Positions 35,007-42,092 of a DNA stretch of 59,714 nt are shown here, piece by piece (positions within the stretch are counted from its first letter, which is position 1; the number at the start of each line of letters is the position of its first letter). This DNA comes from Prevotella merdae (lineage in GTDB: Bacteria; Bacteroidota; Bacteroidia; Bacteroidales; Bacteroidaceae). Below the pieces are notes generated by a model. That model was not told the origin of the DNA and did no database searches. It saw nothing but the letters and a program-made list of their open reading frames with translations. The translations under genes were made by a program, and so were the position numbers. The stretch lies in assembly GCF_900290275.1 (NCBI RefSeq), contig NZ_LT985324.1, forward strand, positions 418,602-478,315, written 5' to 3'.

Positions 35007-35034
35007 TTGGAGAGCCTTTACTCAGACTCTCCAA
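35007..35034. terminator. Hairpin terminator between convergent genes
   Basis: TTGGAGAG (35007-35014) pairs perfectly with CTCTCCAA (35027-35034) between the DUF2971 stop and the convergent XRE gene. Confidence 0.65.
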
Positions 35035-35039
35035 TACAC

Positions 35040-35306
35040 CTAATGAGCAATATTTATCAAGTTACATCCCAATGCGATTTGAATGCGAGCAATGGTTTGT
35101 GTGGTGAAGTTGTGGCGACCAGTGAGCCATTTGGAAATCTCAGAGTCTCGCTTATGGAGCATTCTGGCAAAGTCTTTTTGGCTGAGCCCCTTTTCTTTCA
35201 GAATCTCACTCAGTCGCTCTGCTATTCCAAACGACAAGTCAAACTCAGCTTTCTGTTCGGCTGGAATTGCTGCAAGGCAATCATGGAAAAGTTTATTCTG
35301 TACCAT
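35040..35306 (-). CDS. XRE-family HTH regulator (HigA-like orphan antitoxin)
   Basis: An 88-residue protein with a helix-turn-helix at about residues 30-75 (GIAERLSEILKEKGLSQKDFARML and SEISKWLTGRHNFT), the layout of HigA/MqsA-type antitoxins and small repressors. No toxin ORF lies on either side. The sequence upstream of its ATG is non-coding and decayed, so the partner has been lost or the regulator is solitary. Its own promoter region contains a 16-bp palindrome (35413-35428) that could be the operator. Confidence 0.8.
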   Translation of the reverse strand: MVQNKLFHDCLAAIPAEQKAEFDLSFGIAERLSEILKEKGLSQKDFARMLHKRDSEISKWLTGRHNFTTQTIARIQIALGCNLINIAH

Positions 35307-35384
35307 AATTACTAAATTTCAAAGGTTGCACTTGTTTTGAGTGATACTTTTGTCATAGCTATAAACATTAGTTGTTTGATAGTG

Positions 35385-35428
35385 CAAAAATACATAAAGA
35401 AATTGAATACTGTTCACTTTTAAGTGAA
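35385..35428 (-). promoter_or_regulatory. Candidate promoter and palindromic operator of the XRE gene
   Basis: Minus-strand TATTTTTG (plus 35385-35392) fits the -7 box. The perfect palindrome TTCACTTTTAAGTGAA (35413-35428) lies where the -33 element would be, a typical place for repressor binding. Confidence 0.5.
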
Positions 35429-35944
35429 TATTTTGAATGGTTTAACAATGGGAACATTGTATGAACACAAATACAGATTTTGATAAGATAGATAAGGTAC
35501 TCTCGAAGAATGGTGGAGGCTTGCTTTGCACATGTTGGTGTGTTGGGCTAGCGATTCGGAGAGCCAGACTTGGACTGGAGGAAGATAGAGAAGGACTTAC
35601 TGGCTGTTAGGGGAAATGAGGCTTGTGATGGGTCATTCTCATATTGCGGATGAGGTGATCAAGGACGGCATCAAGAAAATGATTGCTGAGTATCTTGACA
35701 AATACTATGTGAAAAACTACTGAGGTTGTAACCTCCACTGGTCTTAGCTGGTGGAGGGCTAAAACTCATATGCGTATCGGAAATATGAGGGGATACCGAA
35801 TACTTACGTTGTAGACAAGAAAATACAGAAAGTCGTAGAAGAGCTGAAGGCATTGACTCATGACGTACTAATCCGCTACCTGACATATTGGTCAGAAGCC
35901 ATTGATAGGCGTAAATATGTAGTGGAGAGTGACATCCTGCAGCC
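35429..35944 (+). other. Decayed coding remnants
   Basis: Short in-frame stretches remain but no gene is intact. One is 35461-35610, beginning MNTNTDFDKIDKVLSKNGGG. Another is 35628-35723, beginning MGHSHIADEVIKDGIKKMIA, possibly the end of a tyrosine recombinase (MGHS). A third is about 35793-35957 and contains KKIQKVVEELKALTHDVLIR. They look like relics of an integrated element. Confidence 0.45.
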
Positions 35945-36342
35945 ATGCGCACGGTGAAGTCATGGAAGAACTACAGTTTTATAGGGTTCACACCTACCAT
36001 GCGTGAGGAAATAGACAAGGTTTGGATAGAACCAAACACGTGGAATGATGGTAAAAAAGGCTGCTATGGCATATGTTTTTATTGCTTGAAGTCTTTATGA
36101 AGCAATATGAAGAAGGCAAGAATGAGGAGGCGGCAGGGAACGCTTTTTATCTTCTTGAACGACTTGCAAGGCTACACTGTAAGGATGTGGATTACTTTGA
36201 GCCAGATAGAGAGAGTCATTGCTCGTATTCTGAGTTTCTATTGGAGGCTATATGCCATATCCTGACACTTGTGATGAAAGACAAGCTTGAATTGTCGAAT
36301 TTTGAATTATTATGGCTTGAATCATATTTATCTCGCAAATAA
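35945..36342 (+). pseudogene. Frameshifted hypothetical gene of mobile-element type
   Basis: ATG 35945 opens a frame (MRTVKSWKNYSFIGFTPTMR...) that stops at 36099. The downstream frame (36073-36342) continues naturally with FMKQYEEGKNEEAAGNAFYL and ends in LLWLESYLSRK, so one frameshift near 36075 seems to split a protein of about 130 residues. I do not recognise the family. The setting is that of a decayed integrative element. Confidence 0.5.
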
Positions 36343-36346
36343 TGTA

Positions 36347-36354
36347 TATCTTTG
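36347..36354 (+). promoter_or_regulatory. -7 box before the VapB-like gene
   Basis: TATCTTTG matches the TAnnTTTG consensus 35 bases before the ATG at 36390. A ribosome-binding site AGGAGGG follows near 36377. I do not see a clear -33 element. Confidence 0.5.
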
Positions 36355-36389
36355 CAATATGTATAAAACATTTACCAGGAGGGCATATT

Positions 36390-36641
36390 ATGAATACAGT
36401 AATTTTATCAGACGGAACAAGCTATTATATTCCTAATTCAGATTTAAGTTTTTTCAAGGAATTGGCTTTGAGGATGAAATGGCAGGTTGTTGACAAGAAA
36501 AAGCCGACAGCATCAACTGCTACTGCAAGCAAGTCGTGGGTTGATGAATTTGCTGGTAAATGGCAGGACCAGCGCACTACTGCCCAAATAGTTGAAGACA
36601 TACATAAAGCAAGAACTAATAATTCAGAAATAATATTATGA
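36390..36641 (+). CDS. VapB-like antitoxin
   Basis: An 83-residue protein (MNTVILSDGTSYYIPNSDLS...) with an N-terminal short strand pattern and a C-terminal toxin-binding-like tail (SWVDEFAGKWQDQRTTAQIVEDIHKAR) as in Bacteroidetes antitoxins of PIN toxins. The start is ATG 36390 after a strong AGGAGG. A longer frame from 36342 overlaps the promoter and is not used. Its TGA overlaps the ATG of the PIN gene, which supports a toxin-antitoxin pair. Confidence 0.7.
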   Translation: MNTVILSDGTSYYIPNSDLSFFKELALRMKWQVVDKKKPTASTATASKSWVDEFAGKWQDQRTTAQIVEDIHKARTNNSEIIL

Positions 36642-36841
36642 ATGGATATTTGCTTGACACAGATATTGTTGTTTTTTTCTTGCGCAATAAGAAAAACATA
36701 GCAGAACATTTGGCATTGTTAAGTCCAAATGATATTTTTGTATCAGAAGTGACTGTGGCTGAATTGGAATATGGCAATAGATGTAGTGGAAGATATGAAG
36801 ATAACAAATGGATGGTTGACAGGTTTTGTGTTAACAGTTAA
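36638..36841 (+). pseudogene. Truncated PIN-domain (VapC) toxin
   Basis: 67 residues of a PIN-domain RNase: LLDTDIVVFFLRN gives the first metal aspartate (D7 or D9) and VTVAELEYGN the glutamate (E42). Normal VapC proteins have about 125-140 residues with two more aspartates near residues 95-115, which are missing here. The frame ends in a TAA inside TTAACAGTTAACAC just before the retron RNA. It is almost certainly inactive as a nuclease. Confidence 0.75.
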
Positions 36842-36902
36842 CACTATGCGCGAAGCGCAATGTTGGTTTACTACCATGATATGATGAAAGATGGTAAAAT
36901 AT

Positions 36903-37055
36903 AAAAGAGCCTGAGAGATAAACTTTTGCACCGTCAGTCGTAGATTTGACTGATGTTCTCCAGTTTTGGAGAATAAACAATGTTTAGACGTTCACGCCAT
37001 CGCTTTCGCCTGGCGCGTATGAAATAAAGAAGAGAAATCTCGAAGGCTCTCTTTT
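36903..37055 (+). ncRNA. Retron msr-msd RNA
   Basis: The segment directly before the RT gene folds like a retron ncRNA. The 5' end 36903-36919 (AAAAGAGCC...GAGAT) pairs with the 3' end 37037-37055 (ATCTC...GGCTCTCTTTT), as a1/a2 repeats do. Between them are three hairpins: TCAGTC/GACTGA (36934-36939 with 36948-36953), TTCTCCA/TGGAGAA (36956-36962 with 36967-36973), and a longer stem 36991-37023 with CGCCA/TGGCG and TTCA/TGAA, the likely msd stem. The branching G cannot be assigned with confidence. The ends are set by base pairing only. The RT start is 18 bases downstream. Confidence 0.75.
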
Positions 37056-37073
37056 CTAATTAAAGGAATAATT

Positions 37074-39047
37074 ATGGATGATAGGATAATTAGAAAAAGG
37101 ATAAGTACCATGACTACGTCAAGGGATTTGCACTATGTTCTTAATATCATTAAACAAAATATGGCAAAAGAATTTGGGGTGGAATACTATCCGATTTCTT
37201 GGGAGGACTATTGCTATTTCTCCTCACCGAAAAGGTCAGTCCGTAATTATATCTCTTTCGAAATTCCGAAGAAATCTGGAGGCTATAGACATATATCAGC
37301 TCCAGTAAGAGGGTTGAAAGAAATACAAAAATGTCTTAACTATCTATTAGAATTAATGTATTATCCAAAAGACAATGTAACAGGTTTTGTTCGAGGTAAG
37401 TCTATAGTTGATAATGCATCACCTCATATAGGAAAGAATTACATTTTTAATGTAGATCTACAAGATTTTTTTCCAAGCATAGATCAAGCAAGAGTATGGA
37501 AAAAACTACAATTACGACCTTTGTGTCTGACTAAAGAGGTTGCAAGTGCTATTGCTGGTCTTTGTTCTATGGAGATAGAAGACGAGAAAGGAAATAAACG
37601 ATATGTCTTGCCACAAGGAGCCCCTACGTCTCCTATGTTATCGAATATTGTATGTGAACGTTTGGATTGGAAACTCTCAGGTGTAGCACGACGGTTTGGA
37701 TTGACTTATACACGTTATGCTGATGATATAACATTCAGCAGTATGCACAATGTATATCAACACGATGGAGATTTCTGTAAAGAACTACGCCATATCATCG
37801 AAGATGAACATTTTACTTTAAACACATCAAAAGTGAAGTTACAAAAGCGTGGAGGGCATCAAGAGGTTACGGGACTTGTAATTAGTGATAAGGTGAATGT
37901 TCCTAAAGCGTATGTAAGGGAGATTCGATCACTGTTATTTATGTGGGAATGCTATAGTTATGCGGTTGCAAGTCAAAAATATGCATTGTATCATAATGCA
38001 TATGTAAAACATAGGACGTATGGTGAGTTCGTTTCATTGGAAAATGTTCTTGATGGAAAAATTGAATATCTGAAAATGATAAAGGGATGTAAGAACCCTT
38101 TGTATTTAACTCTGCGTTCTCGATTAGATAAACTAATAGGAAAAAGCACTAAGAAGAACAAGGATTGTGAGGTTATTGAGGTTGTAAACAACAAGAAAGA
38201 GGTCAAGAAACATGATATTGAGGCTACATATGAAGTCTTGCATTTATTTGAAGAACCAAATGGATTAAAATTTTTGACTCATGATTTTCCTGATGCAAGT
38301 TGGTCAATAGATAAACTTCTCAAGCAATGTAGGACCGTTTTTAACGAAGAAGCAAAGGGACATCCCAATATTCCACAGTCACTATACAGCTTAGTGCATA
38401 CTTTTATGTCTGGTGTCAGTAACAATATAAAAGGATGGCTTGGTTATGACGAGAAGCTACATACGGAGACATGGAATGATTGGGAAAAAAAGAAAGAACA
38501 TCCTATAAAACGATATGGAGACATTATAGATATATTCAGAAATACAATAAGAATAAGATCGCCTAAACTGTTTGATTTGATAAAAGCCCTTGAAGGGCAG
38601 AATACACAGTTTGTATTTGACTATGATTCAAAGGAATTAAAAAAAGCAGACTTTTACACCAATGTATATATGTTGCGTTGGTGTCTGGTGCATGTGTTGT
38701 TAATGTTTGGTCAATATCCAGAACATAAAGAACTAAACATTTCATGTACAAGATCTTCTATGAATGGCTGGATAGTGTACACAATCCAGTTTACACAGGT
38801 TGGGTCGTTTCCATCGGCAGATATAAACGATGCTATTAAAAGGGTGAATGAAGGTGCCGGTGATTTGGGAGTTATAAAGGAAAAGATGAGAAGTTATTGT
38901 AACTGGAGCATCATATCCAAATGGAACGACAAAAACTTACGTTGGAATATATTAAGAAGTGAAGGTGTGAAAGAGATAGAAGAAATAGCAGAACAGACAA
39001 TTGGGTTTACTCATGAATTTGTTTTCTATAAAATAAAATCAAACTGA
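37074..39047 (+). CDS. Retron reverse transcriptase with long C-terminal extension
   Basis: A 657-residue RT that would copy the adjacent RNA into msDNA. Retron hallmarks are present: NASPH (N114-H118, the NAxxH motif), FNVDLQDFFPSI (catalytic D128), PQGAPTSPMLSNIV, TRYADD (Y215-D218), and VTGLVIS (V265-G267). The RT fold ends near residue 320. The remaining ~330 residues are not part of a standard retron RT, which is typically 300-400 residues. They include a helical segment (PQSLYSLVHTFMSGVSNNIKGW) and an alpha/beta part (NISCTRSSMNGWIVYTIQFTQ) loosely like histidine-kinase dimerisation and ATPase domains, which is speculative. It lies 6 bases before the effector gene. Confidence 0.9.
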   Translation: MDDRIIRKRISTMTTSRDLHYVLNIIKQNMAKEFGVEYYPISWEDYCYFSSPKRSVRNYISFEIPKKSGGYRHISAPVRGLKEIQKCLNYLLELMYYPKDNVTGFVRGKSIVDNASPHIGKNYIFNVDLQDFFPSIDQARVWKKLQLRPLCLTKEVASAIAGLCSMEIEDEKGNKRYVLPQGAPTSPMLSNIVCERLDWKLSGVARRFGLTYTRYADDITFSSMHNVYQHDGDFCKELRHIIEDEHFTLNTSKVKLQKRGGHQEVTGLVISDKVNVPKAYVREIRSLLFMWECYSYAVASQKYALYHNAYVKHRTYGEFVSLENVLDGKIEYLKMIKGCKNPLYLTLRSRLDKLIGKSTKKNKDCEVIEVVNNKKEVKKHDIEATYEVLHLFEEPNGLKFLTHDFPDASWSIDKLLKQCRTVFNEEAKGHPNIPQSLYSLVHTFMSGVSNNIKGWLGYDEKLHTETWNDWEKKKEHPIKRYGDIIDIFRNTIRIRSPKLFDLIKALEGQNTQFVFDYDSKELKKADFYTNVYMLRWCLVHVLLMFGQYPEHKELNISCTRSSMNGWIVYTIQFTQVGSFPSADINDAIKRVNEGAGDLGVIKEKMRSYCNWSIISKWNDKNLRWNILRSEGVKEIEEIAEQTIGFTHEFVFYKIKSN

Positions 39048-39053
39048 TATACT

Positions 39054-41051
39054 ATGAATGGTAATAAAATGATATATATAATTGACGATAACCAGTATGG
39101 GGAGTTGTCTAAAGCCTGTGGCTACATAGAGGCTGGCATATACAACGATGTTGTTAGATGGGTGAAACCGAGTAAAGAAACAAAGGTGGAGGATTTTCAT
39201 GATGCGGCTTGTATCTGCTATCATTCATCCTTGGCTATAGAAGAAAATGGTGTTTGGAAACAAGCTTCGATGTTGTTGACGGACATAGAAGATTTAATGG
39301 ATGAAATACCATTGGTGAAATATTCTAAAGGTTGTACTGCCATCGATTATGATGAAGGATCTCAAATAATATATGGGATGCCCAAAGAGACGTTTTATAA
39401 ACGACTGAAGCATTTTGTTCTGCTTTATAAGAATGTTGGCAAAGTAGACTTGGAAATATTTTCAAATGACTATTTGGAAACGAGTAGTCCAAACAACATT
39501 GTTGTATTTGGCAATGAAGAAAATTTAAGTAGCTGCCAATTGTTGAAACAGGCTAACAAATGCGAATTCTATGCTATAGATGATGATAAGGATATTGATG
39601 ATATAATAATATCAACTATAGATTCAAATACAGACACTATCATTCTCGATTTGGATGAGTATGCCAAACATGGCATTCAATTGGCATTCACAACACGACT
39701 GATGTGTGAACAATTGCGCAAGGCTGTTTTGGCGCGTATTATTGGGGTAACCGAGCAATCAATAGATAGTTTTTATCGCTATTTCCCATATTCACAAATT
39801 CTACAAACAGAGGGTTTTGCCATCTGTAGCGTTGAAGATTTGGATTATTGTTTAGCTAATACTCCACTATTGACTTGTGACACTTTTGAGTCGGGATTCT
39901 TGAATAGAATCAATATTAAAGAATATGCGACATACGGTCATCATTCGTTGGCAAACGAATGGGGATTGATGGCTCTTAATCGCTTTGTATCGAAGGACAC
40001 AAATTGTATTTCTGAGATATTGCGAAAAGCAGAAAAGAATATGTTTTTCAGATATTCTGTAATAAAGAATATGGATATACGTGATGTTTTGGAAGATACG
40101 TCTGACAATGAGAAAAAGGATGCCAATCTTATACCTAAGCAAGACAAACAAAAAGGAGGAAAGTATCTGCTGATTGACGACAAAGGAAATGAAGGTTGGA
40201 AAGAAGTATTGATGTGTTGTGTCAGAGAAGTAGAAGCATTTGATGTTCACGACAAAGAAACAGCATCGTATAACGCCCTTCCACAGGACCTAAGGGATAA
40301 GCTGAAAGAAGGTTTTTATGATGTAATATTCTTGGATTTGCGTTTGATGGCTTGTGAGGAGAATAAGGATTTAAATGTTATGGATTTCTCTGGAATGAAA
40401 GTTTTGCAAGGTATCAAACAGGCCAATCCAGGAAATCAGGTGATAATATTCACTGCTTCCAGTAAATCATGGAATCTTAAAGCTCTAATCGACAATGGAG
40501 CTGACGACTATTACCTAAAAGAGTCACCGCTATTTCATTTTTCTAAAGAAGAATCAAGAGAAAACGCAAAGCATCTCGTAAAAACTATAGGATATTGCTA
40601 TCGCCGAAATTACTTGCGTAAGAGTTACAAGTTGATGGAGGGAATAGAGGAAAATATTAATGCTTCACCTCGATTAAATGAGAATAATAAAAAGGAAACT
40701 ATCGCCCAATTAGATATGGCATTTCATCAGTTGCTGAAAATAACGGGAACTAATAATAAAAACAGCTTTGCTTATACGTTTGTGGCTTTTGAGTTCGTTA
40801 TTCCGTTGTTGTGCAAACATTTGTCAGCAGTAGGAAGTAATACTCCTGAAAAATTTGAGGACCTAATAAATACACAATTAGCTACAAGCAACACGGAGTT
40901 AATCTATGATGGAAAACAAATGATTCTGGCGAGAAATGCGTATATGCATGGAAATAAAACTGCATTAAAGAGTAACTTTTCATTTGTTTTTCATGCGGAA
41001 GGAATATTGAAAATATTGGAAGTATTGGATAAAGTATCTCAATTATTGTAA
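39054..41051 (+). CDS. Retron effector with receiver (REC) and HEPN domains
   Basis: A 665-residue protein in operon with the RT. Residues ~370-500 form a complete response-regulator receiver: acidic pair D375-D376 (YLLIDDKGNEG), phosphoacceptor D428 (DVIFLDLRL), T467 (IIFTASSK) and K489 (YYLKES). The last ~120 residues are helical and carry R627-N-A-Y-M-H632, the Rx4-6H signature of HEPN ribonucleases. The N-terminal part begins MIYIIDDNQYG and includes TDTIILDLDEY near residue 200, so it may hold one or two degenerate receiver-like folds. I infer an RNase toxin held in check by msDNA and perhaps by phosphorylation. I know of no retron type with this effector. Confidence 0.72.
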   Translation: MNGNKMIYIIDDNQYGELSKACGYIEAGIYNDVVRWVKPSKETKVEDFHDAACICYHSSLAIEENGVWKQASMLLTDIEDLMDEIPLVKYSKGCTAIDYDEGSQIIYGMPKETFYKRLKHFVLLYKNVGKVDLEIFSNDYLETSSPNNIVVFGNEENLSSCQLLKQANKCEFYAIDDDKDIDDIIISTIDSNTDTIILDLDEYAKHGIQLAFTTRLMCEQLRKAVLARIIGVTEQSIDSFYRYFPYSQILQTEGFAICSVEDLDYCLANTPLLTCDTFESGFLNRINIKEYATYGHHSLANEWGLMALNRFVSKDTNCISEILRKAEKNMFFRYSVIKNMDIRDVLEDTSDNEKKDANLIPKQDKQKGGKYLLIDDKGNEGWKEVLMCCVREVEAFDVHDKETASYNALPQDLRDKLKEGFYDVIFLDLRLMACEENKDLNVMDFSGMKVLQGIKQANPGNQVIIFTASSKSWNLKALIDNGADDYYLKESPLFHFSKEESRENAKHLVKTIGYCYRRNYLRKSYKLMEGIEENINASPRLNENNKKETIAQLDMAFHQLLKITGTNNKNSFAYTFVAFEFVIPLLCKHLSAVGSNTPEKFEDLINTQLATSNTELIYDGKQMILARNAYMHGNKTALKSNFSFVFHAEGILKILEVLDKVSQLL

Positions 41052-41260
41052 ATATCCCCACATTCAACACTCAACATTTAATTTTTAGCCTCATCCGAGT
41101 GGCGGCATAGTGCAGAGCGATACTGCAATGGGGAACTAATCTTTTATTTTTTTTTATTCATTATATAGGCACTTGCAAAGGTGTCTATAAAAATTGTATT
41201 CCCTAAATTGAACACTGACTATTCTTGGCGGATGATTTTGTGGTTGTTGTATAAAGCATT
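41052..41260 (+). other. Gap after the retron operon with a possible terminator
   Basis: No gene is visible. TGCAG/CTGCA pairing around 41112-41128 is followed by a T-rich run at 41143-41157, which may end the retron transcript. The short GC-rich stretch at 41093-41133 superficially resembles part of a tRNA but does not fold as one. Confidence 0.4.
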
Positions 41261-41294
41261 AATCCCAACCTTCAAAGACTTGAAGGTTGGGATT
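41261..41294. terminator. Strong hairpin terminator downstream of rpmA
   Basis: AATCCCAACCTTCAA (41261-41275) pairs perfectly with TTGAAGGTTGGGATT (41280-41294), a 15-bp stem with a 4-base loop. It lies 36 bases past the rpmA stop, on the convergent border with the retron operon. Confidence 0.75.
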
Positions 41295-41330
41295 AATTAT
41301 GTTTGTTTGGAATAGTTTTTTTTGTTTTAA

Positions 41331-41594
41331 TTAAGCCTCAGCTTCGGGTATTACGGAAACAGTGCTCTTGTCGTTGCGACCCTTGCGGAAGTTAACGGTA
41401 CCGTCAACCAATGCATAGAGAGTGTCGTCCTTACCAATACCTACATTCAAACCTGGGTTGTGCTTTGTACCACGCTGGCGAACGATGATGTTACCTGCGA
41501 TACACTTCTGACCACCCCAGATCTTAACGCCTAATCTTTGAGAAGCTGATTCACGTCCGTTCTTAGAACTACCTACACCTTTTTTATGTGCCAT
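41331..41594 (-). CDS. rpmA: 50S ribosomal protein bL27
   Basis: An 87-residue protein with the canonical L27 N-terminus [22 protein letters not shown] and the core [18 protein letters not shown]. It sits near the peptidyl-transferase centre of the large ribosomal subunit. The length and start are typical, without the cleaved N-terminal extension of Firmicutes L27. It follows rplU by 19 bases in the same transcript, with a strong hairpin terminator after it. The C-terminus (VIPEAEA) is acidic, as in Bacteroidetes. Confidence 0.97.
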   Translation of the reverse strand: MAHKKGVGSSKNGRESASQRLGVKIWGGQKCIAGNIIVRQRGTKHNPGLNVGIGKDDTLYALVDGTVNFRKGRNDKSTVSVIPEAEA

Positions 41595-41613
41595 TTCTTG
41601 TTCCTCCTAAAAT

Positions 41614-41931
41614 TTAAGCGATTACTTCCTTGATTGTGATCTCTGTGAACTGCTCACGGTGACCGTTCTTCTTGCGATAGTCCTTGCGGCGCTTCATCTT
41701 GAAGACGATTACCTTGTCACCCTTAACGAGAGGGTTAACAACCTCACATACAACTTTTGCACCTTCTACGGCAGGTGCACCTACCTGTACTGAACCTTCA
41801 TTGTCAACAAGCAGTACCTTGTTGAATTCAACAGTCTGGCCTTCCTGAGCGTCCTTGATGTGGTGAACGAAGAGCTTCTTGCCCTGCTCTGCCTTAAACT
41901 GCTGACCGTTAATCTCTACGATTGCGTACAT
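41614..41931 (-). CDS. rplU: 50S ribosomal protein bL21
   Basis: A 105-residue L21 protein: [25 protein letters not shown] at the N-terminus and [22 protein letters not shown] at the C-terminus bind 23S rRNA. It is the first gene of the rplU-rpmA operon. The leader of about 80 bases holds a short hairpin (ACAAC...GTTGT near 41970-41985) that might serve autogenous control, which is inference. Confidence 0.97.
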   Translation of the reverse strand: MYAIVEINGQQFKAEQGKKLFVHHIKDAQEGQTVEFNKVLLVDNEGSVQVGAPAVEGAKVVCEVVNPLVKGDKVIVFKMKRRKDYRKKNGHREQFTEITIKEVIA

Positions 41932-42018
41932 TTAATTAATTAATATAAACGGGTTTTTCCGTGAGGCGAACAACACTATGTTGTTACTTTTTCTGGCCTA
42001 TGCGGATTAAATCGGCTG

Positions 42019-42026
42019 CAAAGGTA
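42019..42026 (-). promoter_or_regulatory. -7 box of the rplU-rpmA promoter
   Basis: Minus-strand TACCTTTG fits the TAnnTTTG consensus 88 bases upstream of the rplU ATG. The -33 element is weak. Confidence 0.55.
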
Positions 42027-42092
42027 CTAATTATTTGTGTAGCAAGGAAATACATGTAGATGTTTTTTGTAAAGTTTAACAATATTAACCTG

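Noticed and set aside
41093..41133. tRNA-like GC-rich stretch
   Set aside because: No acceptor stem, anticodon arm or T-arm can be formed.
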